A DNA stretch of 64,000 bases, from contig JBNMKO010000008.1 of the NCBI GenBank assembly GCA_050874385.1, forward strand, positions 4,086 through 68,085, in the 5' to 3' direction. A program made the position numbers and the translations under genes. The notes beneath the pieces are model-generated. The model saw nothing but the letters and a program-made list of their open reading frames with translations, made no database searches and was not told the origin of the DNA. Origin of the DNA: CAG-882 sp050874385 (lineage in GTDB: Bacteria > Bacillota > Clostridia > Lachnospirales > Lachnospiraceae). Each line of letters begins with the position of its first letter. The stretch's first letter is position 1. Below, one piece after another: positions 8,128 through 16,336 of this stretch.

Positions 8128-9270
8128 TCATTCCTCCGATATGTATAATGAAGTTATGCCATAATCTGTCAATTTATCATTGGTAAGTAATATGATTTTT
8201 GCAGAGAGCTGGGCTATCTGCTCGAAATAAGGGTCATCTTCGCTGAAATTATTGAATATCAAGAGTGTATTTTCCTGACAAATATCATTAATTATTTTTA
8301 GCTGATGAAAAAATGTACTATCTCCTGATGAATTGGAAATAGCGACTGATTCGATTCCGGAGCGTATGCTTTCGGTACAATCGATATAGCCAACATGCAC
8401 AAAATAGTCTGATTTACAATTAATAGCGGTGTTTCTGGATATATCATTGCAGGGATATAAAGCAATAATGTCAGAATTTGTAAATGCTTTTTGAATTGAG
8501 TTAATTAGTGTTTTGTTTATATTTTTCGAGTTTATTTGAGGTAGTAAAGAAAAGTATGGCTGGGCAGTCATGTTGGCAAATTGTGATGCAAGGGCAGAGC
8601 ATTGATCCCAATCTGTTGCTGATTTAGCATTTACTAATTGAGAGATTAACTCATTCAAAATATTTTCTTTTTTAGGATGTAAGTGTTGCCTGCTAAGCAG
8701 TGCATTAAAAGTAATAAGGTCACAAGGCAGTATTTTCGTGTTTGTAACTTTGAATAAAATAAACTTTGCCAGTGAATAGCCCAATGAGCTCCTTTTATAG
8801 GACGTAGTAATATACATGATATGTATGGCACCTGGGCTGGATGATTCTATTAAAACATCATCTAGTGAAAAACTGGCAGAATTATTCAGTTTTGCAATCA
8901 TGCCAGCCGCATGGCAGATAGATGAGATAGACAGCATAATCTCATCAAGCCCAAAACAATCATAAATACTTTTGCATTTATAGAGCGTTGACAAAGCGAT
9001 GATTGTTCCGTCGGTATCTTTTATTTGATAATTTGGAATATAGTTGCATAAGGAAGTGTCGGCGGCAAGCTGTATCGTTACTCGGATATCGTTGAGGAAA
9101 AGCTCTTTCCTGTAATAAAATACTTTTTCAAGATTATTATACGGAATTAGTCTGTTGTCTGACTTTGCCGATAAATCCGTAGGGTAGAATGATAGTATGA
9201 ATTGTGATTCAAATTCAGTTAATTCATATCCGGGTGTAGTATTGTTTTTAATAAGCATACATGAATTCAT
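8128..9270 (-). CDS. Probable degenerate kinase/STAND-like partner protein
   Basis: 380 residues from ATG 9270, behind GGAG. I recognise no family outright, but its order of elements parallels the downstream kinase-STAND protein. A short region around 115-145 (FSLDDVLI) sits where a kinase catalytic loop would be. Residues 258-290 align with the P-loop region but read ALYPCNDISRNT, with no Walker A. Residues 333-365 (ENTLLIFNNFSEDDP, then AKIILLTND) match the Walker B and sensor strands. It therefore looks like a catalytically dead, shortened relative. Its stop codon is followed after one base by the kinase ATG, so translation is probably coupled. A regulatory or scaffolding role is inference. 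Confidence 0.6.
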   Translation of the reverse strand: MNSCMLIKNNTTPGYELTEFESQFILSFYPTDLSAKSDNRLIPYNNLEKVFYYRKELFLNDIRVTIQLAADTSLCNYIPNYQIKDTDGTIIALSTLYKCKSIYDCFGLDEIMLSISSICHAAGMIAKLNNSASFSLDDVLIESSSPGAIHIMYITTSYKRSSLGYSLAKFILFKVTNTKILPCDLITFNALLSRQHLHPKKENILNELISQLVNAKSATDWDQCSALASQFANMTAQPYFSLLPQINSKNINKTLINSIQKAFTNSDIIALYPCNDISRNTAINCKSDYFVHVGYIDCTESIRSGIESVAISNSSGDSTFFHQLKIINDICQENTLLIFNNFSEDDPYFEQIAQLSAKIILLTNDKLTDYGITSLYISEE

Positions 9271-9300
9271 TATATCTCCTGCGGGGCAGAATTAATATTG

Positions 9301-10500
9301 TTATATTTCAGGCATCATTTCGTCAACTATGTCTCGGAAGTTATCCAAATATAGTGTCGCATAGTCAAATTCATCATCATAACATGCACAATATAAGAAT
9401 ATCCTATCATAAGGATTTTTAGGATGGAGTAGTGGCAGACAACATTCTTCTAAAGCTTTCTGTGTTTCTTCAACAAAACGATAAAAATATTTTTTAGATG
9501 GCTTATTATACGGAGTAAAATTGACAAAGGAATTATAAAATATCAGCAAAATAATTGTTTTCCTAAGTAAGTCGGAACTAGGATTTTTGTCATCAGATAG
9601 TAAAACGCTGAATTCCTGCTCCAGAGGAAAATTAGTTACAACTAATGGGTGAGCCTTGGTCTTCATATATTTCTTATATTTTTTTACATCTGTAATTCTT
9701 GTTCCACGTCCATATATTGTTCTTAATAGGAATGCATTAGAATTTTTAGATAAACCTTTAATGGCATCTTCATATGCTTCATTTTCAGTTTTTGCATTTT
9801 TCTGTGCACGTTTTACAAGGTCACGAACCAATTGTTTTGCTCGTCTTAACGATTCGTCTGTTTCAGGTACATTATGAAGTAAGTATTCTTTTAGTTCGTC
9901 GACAGTTTCGAGCTGGCTTAGTCCTTCTGCGATTTCTGTGCTTTGCAGATCATTAGTATCAGAACAGGATTTTCTGTCATCTTTTATCTCACAATCTACT
10001 TTTTTTACCCAGTTCCAATCATATTTGTGCTTTAGTGCAAAATAGGCAATACATTCAGTGGGATTTCTGAAATTGAATGCCCTGATAAAAAGAGCATTCT
10101 GCATAAAATCAATACTTTGCTCAAGTGTCATATTAAGGGCAAAGCAAATATGAAGGGCATTATGTCTTGAATTTTCAGTATTTAGTGGAATGCGTTCAGC
10201 TTTTAGCCAGCTTCTAATGGTCTGTCCGTCAATTTTTTCCCCGATATTTTCTAATCTCTTTGTGAGAAATAGTGCCTTGGCGTAAGTATCTTCCGGGTCT
10301 CCATCATATCCTGCTTCAATGATTGCAGAACTTAATTTGTGATTGAAATGATAATTAAAGTTTTCTTCACCGTTTTTCTCAAAATCTAAAGGTTTTAAAA
10401 CGTCAGATATATCAATATCATGATTTTGCAGCGATTGATAAATATCCTGAGTCATTTCACCAAAATTGCTTTCCCATTTTTTTATATCAAATTCAGACAT
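9301..10500 (-). CDS. Uncharacterised protein with N-terminal HTH-like domain; first gene of kinase-STAND operon
   Basis: 399 residues from ATG 10500. An ATG 12 bases earlier is in frame, but an AAGG motif abuts it and is better spaced for the inner start. Around residues 85-110 the string GEKIDGQTIRSWLKAER resembles the recognition-helix region of XRE-type HTH domains. A helical segment with a Cys/Phe-Ala-Leu pattern (residues 112-145) follows. The rest is charged and helical with no recognised motif. It is the promoter-proximal gene, 30 bases ahead of the degenerate kinase/STAND gene. It could be a sensor, adaptor or repressor; which is not decidable here. Confidence 0.6.
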   Translation of the reverse strand: MSEFDIKKWESNFGEMTQDIYQSLQNHDIDISDVLKPLDFEKNGEENFNYHFNHKLSSAIIEAGYDGDPEDTYAKALFLTKRLENIGEKIDGQTIRSWLKAERIPLNTENSRHNALHICFALNMTLEQSIDFMQNALFIRAFNFRNPTECIAYFALKHKYDWNWVKKVDCEIKDDRKSCSDTNDLQSTEIAEGLSQLETVDELKEYLLHNVPETDESLRRAKQLVRDLVKRAQKNAKTENEAYEDAIKGLSKNSNAFLLRTIYGRGTRITDVKKYKKYMKTKAHPLVVTNFPLEQEFSVLLSDDKNPSSDLLRKTIILLIFYNSFVNFTPYNKPSKKYFYRFVEETQKALEECCLPLLHPKNPYDRIFLYCACYDDEFDYATLYLDNFRDIVDEMMPEI

Positions 10501-10536
10501 AATTCTGCCCATCCTTTATTATTTATATTTGTCTGA

Positions 10537-10565
10537 ATTATATCATATTACATAGGCGCAAGCAA
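10537..10565 (-). promoter_or_regulatory. Promoter of the kinase-STAND operon
   Basis: Minus strand: TTGCTT (10565-10560), a 17-base spacer and consensus TATAAT (10542-10537), about 37 bases upstream of the start codon at 10500. The -35 box matches only three of six bases. Confidence 0.5.
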
Positions 10566-10669
10566 TATAAAACGTGAGGACACTATATAGAGTACTAGAT
10601 AAACTTACCAAGGATGTAAAAATGTTTTGAGTATATATTACTTTGCTGAATTTAGAGATAATGTAAAAA

Positions 10670-10791
10670 GCATGTTTGCTAAAATTGTTTTTACAATCAT
10701 GCCTGCTAAAACGATTTTTACACCTGTGTCCTATATGTGTGTTAAAGTGGTATATGTGCTGAACAATACATGCACAACAAGAGGAGGAATG
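10670..10791 (+). repeat. Repeated leader, copy A, with two 26-bp operator-like units
   Basis: Two tandem 26-base units (10670-10695 and 10697-10722; pattern gCATGyyTGCTAAAAyn-TTTTTACA) are followed by about 65 bases (10725-10788) nearly identical to 12933-12996. The leader ends in an AGAGGAGGA ribosome binding site followed by ATG at 10789, which opens only a 20-codon frame (10789-10851, MYKRVHLESY...). The unit end TTTTTACA could double as a -35 box. Copy B at 12905 has one unit. This occupies most of the 455-base gap between the divergent genes. Confidence 0.6.
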
Positions 10792-10955
10792 TATAAAAGA
10801 GTGCATTTAGAGAGCTATGCACCAATAGTTTTCTATATGCAAGTATTATAACAGAGAAAAACATATATTTCAAGAAATTTAAAAGGAAAGGAATTTATTT
10901 ATGAAAAAATATTGAAGTATAAGTGATAAATGAGCAAAAGAATAGGATGGTGACT

Positions 10956-12731
10956 ATGGATAAAATTATCTTAAAAGAAATAGGGAATAATGAAATAGCA
11001 GTTATAAAGGATATCAGGGATTTGCTGGATATTGATTTAAATCAGGCAAAGGATATTGTGGATAATGTTAAATCGGGAACCGAATTTGAATTATATGTTA
11101 AGGATGCAAAATTTGCCATGGATATATTGAGTTCGGATGGCGCGATAGTGTATGTGGAAGGTGATGAGACAACCGGCATTGAAGGTAGTAAAGAAAATTC
11201 TAATGAGAAAAACGCGGCAAGCACCAATAATAACGCAAACGAGAAAAACGTAACAAGCAGCAATAGTAAAGCAAAAAATGATGACATAATATACTACAAG
11301 CGTGAACATGAACAAAAGATATGCAGTATAGTCAATCGGTTTTATGGAAAAAGGGAAACTTTTTTCTATTTAGGGTTTGAGATGTTTGTTTTTTGGATAG
11401 GGTATGTGTTTATAGATTCGTTTTCCAGATATCATGGGAATATATTTGATAAATATAATTGGGTTACTAAGGCATATGTTCATATTAATTCAAATGTGGA
11501 AGTTGTCGGTGGGATATGTATTTTATTTGAAATAGTTGGTTGTATTCTTGGAATGTTGAGCAGCTCGCGTATTACACTTACAGATAATAAAGTATATGGC
11601 AAATCAAGTCTTAATTATAGATTTAATATATCGTTAGGGGATATAAAGGAAATAAGGTTTAATGAAAAATTTAATAAACTGGAGATTCAAAAAGGTGATG
11701 ATACAACTAAATTACTATTCATCAAGTCAGGTAATGAGCTGAAGGAAAAGATAGATGATGCGGTATATCGGTATAACAATTTAGGTGGCAGGTATCAGGA
11801 GACAAGGTTTGAAGATGAAAAGAGAAGACCGTTTTGGAAAACTCTTTTGAGCATAGTTTTGAATCTGTTCTCGGTTTATTTAGTATATATATATCTTTTT
11901 GCAATTCCGGATGTAAATGGACTAAGTTTAAAGGATGCTGAGAAAAAATTGGCAAGGAGAGGAATTCCATATACGAAGGTAGCTGAGTTTCCTACATTTA
12001 CATTGTATGATAAAGGGGATGTATGCGATGATGGTGGGGCTGCTTACCTGCCTATAGCATCAGTGGATTCGGTTGTACTGACGTATATTGGAGGAGTAAC
12101 ACAAGAACAGTTAAACAGTCTTCCGGGCAAAACATTAGACGAGGCTTGTGAGATGATGGAAGAAGCAGGATGTGAGCTATATTATTACGAAACATATAGC
12201 GATACTGTTCCAGAAGGGTGTGTGATTACATGGGAAAATTACCCCGATGATTATTCAGGAGCATCTTATATTGTGGCAGTAAGTCAGGGGAAGGAACCGA
12301 ATAATAATAGTAATGGTTTTTTAAATCTTTGGCAGCAACCATCGTCAGGAGCTAATTCAAATAATAATGGAAATAGTGGTTCTTCATCTTCAAAGAAAAA
12401 TGAAGTTGATGGGTGGAATATTGATATAGTGTCAAGTACTCTGAAAGATGATTGGGATTTTGGGTATAATTCTTTTTCCACCAGGTCTCCATGGTACATA
12501 CATTTTATATGTGAATGCAGCGATGCGGCAGCACGTGCGGATATGTACTATGTGGTAGAAGGTTCGTATGGAAATGGATTTGATGGTACAATTGAAGATG
12601 TTGAAGATGGAGACAGATGGTATTTGGAAGTTCCGGTAGATACTTTTGATGATGGCGAAGATGTTGTGATAACGGTTTATATTGATGGCGAAGAAAACAA
12701 TAGTGAGGACATTTGGATTAATTGGAATTAA
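10956..12731 (+). CDS. Membrane protein with L7/L12 C-terminal-like, PH-like and PASTA-like domains
   Basis: 591 residues from ATG 10956; an upstream in-frame GTG 10923 has no ribosome binding site. Residues 3-67 closely follow the ribosomal L7/L12 C-terminal fold (IAVIKDIRDLLDIDLNQAKD). An Asn/Glu-rich linker follows, then two membrane segments near 135-205, a PH-like beta region and a third membrane helix near 310-330. Two PASTA-like units come next, around NGLSLKDAEKKLARRGIPY and GKTLDEACEMMEEAGCELYY. A Ser/Asn linker and an acidic beta-rich end domain close the protein. PASTA domains bind peptidoglycan in other proteins. The L7/L12 module is probably a cytosolic interaction domain. It is flanked on both sides by copies of the same leader. 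Function unknown. Confidence 0.8.
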   Translation: MDKIILKEIGNNEIAVIKDIRDLLDIDLNQAKDIVDNVKSGTEFELYVKDAKFAMDILSSDGAIVYVEGDETTGIEGSKENSNEKNAASTNNNANEKNVTSSNSKAKNDDIIYYKREHEQKICSIVNRFYGKRETFFYLGFEMFVFWIGYVFIDSFSRYHGNIFDKYNWVTKAYVHINSNVEVVGGICILFEIVGCILGMLSSSRITLTDNKVYGKSSLNYRFNISLGDIKEIRFNEKFNKLEIQKGDDTTKLLFIKSGNELKEKIDDAVYRYNNLGGRYQETRFEDEKRRPFWKTLLSIVLNLFSVYLVYIYLFAIPDVNGLSLKDAEKKLARRGIPYTKVAEFPTFTLYDKGDVCDDGGAAYLPIASVDSVVLTYIGGVTQEQLNSLPGKTLDEACEMMEEAGCELYYYETYSDTVPEGCVITWENYPDDYSGASYIVAVSQGKEPNNNSNGFLNLWQQPSSGANSNNNGNSGSSSSKKNEVDGWNIDIVSSTLKDDWDFGYNSFSTRSPWYIHFICECSDAAARADMYYVVEGSYGNGFDGTIEDVEDGDRWYLEVPVDTFDDGEDVVITVYIDGEENNSEDIWINWN

Positions 12732-12767
12732 TAACGTTGATGCCAAATGCCAACTTATAAGTTTATC

Positions 12768-12811
12768 CTGTAGAGCTATACGACTGTCACAACATTAGTA
12801 TAGTTCTACAG
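12768..12811 (+). terminator. Hairpin downstream of the PASTA-like gene
   Basis: A 14-bp stem with one G-U pair (12768-12781 with 12798-12811) and a 16-base loop. There is no strong T-run, so it may be a weak terminator or an mRNA-stabilising end. Confidence 0.4.
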
Positions 12812-12904
12812 ATAGCTTATTGACATGGGTTTGTTGGTTCGTATGAGGGAAGAATATGGGTTCAGCAATGCCGGAAATAAAGTGGTGTAGAAATAATATA
12901 AAAA

Positions 12905-12999
12905 GCATGTTTGTTAAAATCATTTTTACAGGTGTGTCCTATATATGTGTTAAGATGGTATATGTGCTGAACAATACATGCACAACAAGAGGAGGGATG
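12905..12999 (+). repeat. Repeated leader, copy B
   Basis: One 26-base unit (12905-12930), then the conserved segment 12933-12996, about 95% identical to 10725-10788. It ends in GAGGAGGG and an ATG that opens only a five-codon frame. The remaining ~160 bases before the next gene hold the 13093 inverted repeat and no ORF I would call. Confidence 0.6.
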
Positions 13000-13092
13000 C
13001 GCAATGATTGCTGATAAATAGTTATGAGATAATAGACAATAACAAAAGATTTGATATGAAAAATTACAAAGTATTCATATTTGTGATTAGCC

Positions 13093-13119
13093 TGTCAAAA
13101 GTAACCCAACCTTTTGACA
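13093..13119. promoter_or_regulatory. Perfect inverted repeat, operator-like
   Basis: TGTCAAAAG (13093-13101), 9 bases, CTTTTGACA (13111-13119). The right arm contains a TTGACA -35 hexamer (13114-13119), so a protein bound here would block or set a promoter for the gene at 13164. I see no well-spaced -10. Confidence 0.45.
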
Positions 13120-13163
13120 CCCATATCATTTGTATTATTTGCATATAAAAATGAGGCGATTTT

Positions 13164-14753
13164 GTGAAAGAAGATAAACAAAAAAGAGATATTGATATTG
13201 CTATAGGAATGGCAAGCAATTACAAAATACAGATGGAAGGGGAAGCTGCCTCTCAAATATTACAAGCATATGAAGGTGTAAGATATGATTCAAATGGATG
13301 CGATCTGAAGCATCAAGGAAGAAGTCTTAAGAGGATAAGTGAATATAAAATCAATGATAATCCTATATATGCTGAACAGAATATCAAACAGCAATCTGGG
13401 TTTGCTGCGGAATTGATTCAAGAAGCAAGAGTCAATAAGGAAAATATTAGAAAAGGTTCAAAAGAACGTATTCGTACAACTGATGGTATAGGCAGAATAA
13501 ACGATACTCAGTATGACCATGTAATAGTTTACGAAGATGGAAAGGTGCTAGACGGTTCTGGCTCACAGATGAAGTTCTACGGAACGAAAGAAAAAAATGG
13601 TGAGATTACATACAGGGTTATTGATAAACTTGTAAAAGATGAATCATGGGACAGATATGATGGACATATCGATGTTCCATCAGAACAGTATGATGATGCC
13701 AAGAGGTATGCACAAAAACAAGCAGAAAAATATAAAAAACAAGCAGATGCATTGAGAGAAAAAAATAATGTAGAAAAGGCTGAAGAATTATATGATAAGG
13801 CAGAAAAATATGACAATGCATCAAAGAAAATTAGACAATCTAAGGTTTCAACAGAAGAGTCAAGAGATGCAAGAAAAAATGTAAAAGGATTTGTGGCTAA
13901 GGAATTTGTATTTGATGTTAATCATGGAGGGCTTGAGGTCGCTAAGGGAGCAATGATATGTTCATCTGCTGTATCAGGGGCAATGAATATATATAGTGTT
14001 GCAACAGGTGAGAAAACCGTTGAAGATGCTTTTGTTTCCACTGTGAAAGAAACAACAAAAGCAGGACTGGCAGGATATGGAATTGGTGTTGCGGGTACAT
14101 CAATAAAAGCAGTAATGCATAGGTCGAGGAGTGAATTAATTAGAAGATGCGGAAATTCGAGTTTACCAACGGTAATAGCATCTGGAATGGTTGAGACATC
14201 TAAAAGCATAAAAAGATATGCAGATGGTGAGATAACTGAAAGCCAATTGCTTGAAGAATTAGGGCAAAAAGGTGTAGGGATGATGGCATCAGGTTATGGG
14301 GCAACCATAGGTTCAATGGCTGGTGGAGCATTGGGTACAATTATTCCTATTGTTGGAAATGCAGCAGGTGCAATAGTTGGTGGTTTTGTTGGAAGTATGG
14401 TTGGATGTGCTGTGAGCGGAACGCTTTATGAAGGTGCATTATACTCGTTAAAATCGGCTGAATTATCAGAAAAACGAAGAAAAGTTATCGAGTCGATTGC
14501 AAGAAAAGCAATACAAGAAAATAATCGATATATAGACGAACTAGATGAATATCTTTGTAATATTAAGGATGAATTTCAATGTGAAATAATACATATTTTG
14601 GATGATATGCAATATAGCATATTAAATTCAGACTGTGAAGGCTATGTTAGTGCGATTAATTCGTTTGGGAATAGATTTGGCATTAGTATGGATTATAAAT
14701 CTTTTGGTGAATTTGATGATGCTATGAATAGTGATATACCATTAATACTTTAA
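13164..14753 (+). CDS. Uncharacterised protein with glycine-zipper membrane region
   Basis: 529 residues from GTG 13164 (GAGG eight bases upstream). The N-terminal ~150 residues are mixed alpha/beta with a block ERIRTTDGIGRINDTQYDHV and a VYEDGKVLDGSGSQMKF strand pair. Residues ~170-230 form a Lys/Glu-rich coiled coil. Residues ~380-425 carry a glycine-zipper run (GATIGSMAGGALGTIIPIVG and following), typical of proteins that insert in or span membranes. The last ~90 residues are helical. The next gene begins 16 bases later and also has a glycine-zipper. I recognise the general type from hypothetical proteins of accessory regions but know no function. A membrane-acting effector or pore-like role is speculation. 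Confidence 0.75.
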   Translation: MKEDKQKRDIDIAIGMASNYKIQMEGEAASQILQAYEGVRYDSNGCDLKHQGRSLKRISEYKINDNPIYAEQNIKQQSGFAAELIQEARVNKENIRKGSKERIRTTDGIGRINDTQYDHVIVYEDGKVLDGSGSQMKFYGTKEKNGEITYRVIDKLVKDESWDRYDGHIDVPSEQYDDAKRYAQKQAEKYKKQADALREKNNVEKAEELYDKAEKYDNASKKIRQSKVSTEESRDARKNVKGFVAKEFVFDVNHGGLEVAKGAMICSSAVSGAMNIYSVATGEKTVEDAFVSTVKETTKAGLAGYGIGVAGTSIKAVMHRSRSELIRRCGNSSLPTVIASGMVETSKSIKRYADGEITESQLLEELGQKGVGMMASGYGATIGSMAGGALGTIIPIVGNAAGAIVGGFVGSMVGCAVSGTLYEGALYSLKSAELSEKRRKVIESIARKAIQENNRYIDELDEYLCNIKDEFQCEIIHILDDMQYSILNSDCEGYVSAINSFGNRFGISMDYKSFGEFDDAMNSDIPLIL

Positions 14754-14768
14754 TTGGGGAGGATTAAT

Positions 14769-15683
14769 ATGTTTGGAATTGGAAAAACAAAGAAAGCACA
14801 TGAAACTAATGAAAGGGCAGATGTAATTGCCTCTGTTGCACAAAAGAAAATGACAAAAGCAAGAGATGAGTTAAATGAGGCAACCACTCAATTTGGTCAA
14901 CTGAAACTTGAGATATATAGTGGAACAATAAAGGAATTTGTTGATGAAATTGGCAAACTAAAAGAAATTGATTTTAAAGATAATTTATCTATATCAAATG
15001 ATAACAAAATTAGCATTGGCGAGATACAGCTCAAGGAAATGGGAGAAATGTCTATCAAGGCTACGGACATGCTAAAAGGTGTTGTAACCGGAGCGGGGGC
15101 AGGTGCCTTGAGCGGTATGGGAGTGTTCGGTCTTGTTTCCGAATTAGGTGTAGCAGGAACAGGAACAGCGATTGCCCAATTATCAGGAGCGGCAGCAACA
15201 AATGCGACTCTTGCATGGCTAGGTGGTGGTACTATAGCAGCAGGCGGTGGAGGAATGGCTTTGGGCTCTGTTGTGTTAGGTGGAATAGTAGCACTTCCGG
15301 CACTGTTAATTGCGAGTGGAGTAATGGACGCAAAGGGAAAAGAATGTCTGAATGTCGCCATGGGTAATCTCCATGAGGCTAAAAAACTTGATTCTGATGC
15401 GAACCTTGTACTAAAACAGGTTGAAGTAATCAAAGAATGTATTTCACAAAATGTAATAATAATTAATAGAATAAATGCTAATGCAAGACAGGGGACAACG
15501 GCATTAAAAAATATAACTATGTATAAGAATAATTGGAAAGAGTTGACAAATAAAGAAAAAGAAACAGTTTTTGCAGCATTTAAAACGGTTCAATTATTAA
15601 AGAACATTATTGAAACTCCATTATTGGATTCTAATGGTAATCTCACAAAGGAGATTCAAGATGTAAATACACAAAAATATTAA
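14769..15683 (+). CDS. Glycine-rich membrane-associated protein
   Basis: 304 residues from ATG 14769, behind GGGGAGGA. A charged helical N-terminus (residues 1-60) precedes a central hydrophobic, glycine- and alanine-rich block of about 85 residues. This block includes GVVTGAGAGALSGMGVFGLV and LAWLGGGTIAAGGGGMALG. An amphipathic helical tail follows. The central block resembles that of glycine-zipper proteins often found near dynamin-like GTPases in other bacteria; that is from memory and not proof. Gene order and 16-base spacing indicate an operon with 13164, and the pair probably acts together at the membrane. Confidence 0.7.
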   Translation: MFGIGKTKKAHETNERADVIASVAQKKMTKARDELNEATTQFGQLKLEIYSGTIKEFVDEIGKLKEIDFKDNLSISNDNKISIGEIQLKEMGEMSIKATDMLKGVVTGAGAGALSGMGVFGLVSELGVAGTGTAIAQLSGAAATNATLAWLGGGTIAAGGGGMALGSVVLGGIVALPALLIASGVMDAKGKECLNVAMGNLHEAKKLDSDANLVLKQVEVIKECISQNVIIINRINANARQGTTALKNITMYKNNWKELTNKEKETVFAAFKTVQLLKNIIETPLLDSNGNLTKEIQDVNTQKY

Positions 15684-15700
15684 TGGGAGGAATGGTTTAT

Positions 15701-15964
15701 ATGAGAACTTGCTTTGATTGTAATGCATGTACAACAAATTCTTCAGGTGCATGGGTTTGCGGAAAGAATACATTGAAACATGTCGATGTAGATACTCCTG
15801 CATGTGATAGATTTATTTCTCAAGATGCTCATGTCTGTTGGGAATGTGAGTATTTTGAATACGGTGATGATGGTCTATTGTTTAAGAGAAAATCAAAGTG
15901 CCAGTTAAAGGGGACTAATGTTGGTGAGTATGATAGAGCTTGCTCAAAGTTTTATAAATTTTAG
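15701..15964 (+). CDS. Small Cys-rich protein, tandem copy 1
   Basis: 87 residues from ATG 15701 (GGGAGG 10 bases upstream). An earlier in-frame ATG at 15692 is too close to the ribosome binding site. It begins MRTCFDCNAC, continues with a VCGKNT motif and a CWECEYFEYGDDG block, and ends in a CQLKGT...ACSKF motif. Eight or more Cys in CxxC-type spacings suggest one or two zinc or Fe-S centres. About 65% identical to the next gene, with the start aligned at MRTC, which fixes this start. Follows the glycine-rich gene by 17 bases, so it is probably cotranscribed. Function unknown. Confidence 0.7.
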   Translation: MRTCFDCNACTTNSSGAWVCGKNTLKHVDVDTPACDRFISQDAHVCWECEYFEYGDDGLLFKRKSKCQLKGTNVGEYDRACSKFYKF

Positions 15965-16008
15965 GATTGTCAATGAATAAAAAATCTATATAGGTAAAGG
16001 AGAAAAAT

Positions 16009-16269
16009 ATGAGAACATGTGAGAATTGTTTATCCAGAACATTGAAAGCGGGTGATTGGGTGTGTGCTAGAAACACTTATAAGAAAGCAGATTATGACAC
16101 ACCCGCTTGTGCTCATTATGTCCCGGAAGATGCTCATCAGTGTTGGGAATGTGATTATTTTGATTATGGTGACGATACAATATTATTTAAGAAAAAGCCA
16201 TCATGTCAGTTAAAAGGAACACGAGCTAATGAGAATGATAAAGCATGTTCTAAATTTTTTAGAACGTGA
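16009..16269 (+). CDS. Small Cys-rich protein, tandem copy 2
   Basis: 86 residues from ATG 16009, behind AAAGGAG. Same layout as the previous gene: MRTCENC, VCARNT, a HQCWECDYFDYGDDT block and a CQLKGTRANENDKACSKF end. Cys positions are conserved between the copies while the linkers differ, which points to an old tandem duplication with both copies maintained. It is the last gene before the scar at 16337. Metal binding is inferred from the Cys pattern. Confidence 0.7.
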   Translation: MRTCENCLSRTLKAGDWVCARNTYKKADYDTPACAHYVPEDAHQCWECDYFDYGDDTILFKKKPSCQLKGTRANENDKACSKFFRT

Positions 16270-16336
16270 TTTTGATTAATAATCAAAATATAATATATTA
16301 CATAAAACTCTTTCAATGTTAAATATAAAACATAAA

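Noticed and set aside
10543..10806. 87-codon leftward ORF in the repeated leader
   Set aside because: It runs through the operator-like repeats and the divergent promoter, with His/Cys-rich nonsense composition. The repeat explains the region better.
10789..10851. 20-codon ORF after the leader ribosome binding site
   Set aside because: It is not conserved in copy B, where the frame is five codons. Kept only as a possible leader peptide within the repeat entry.
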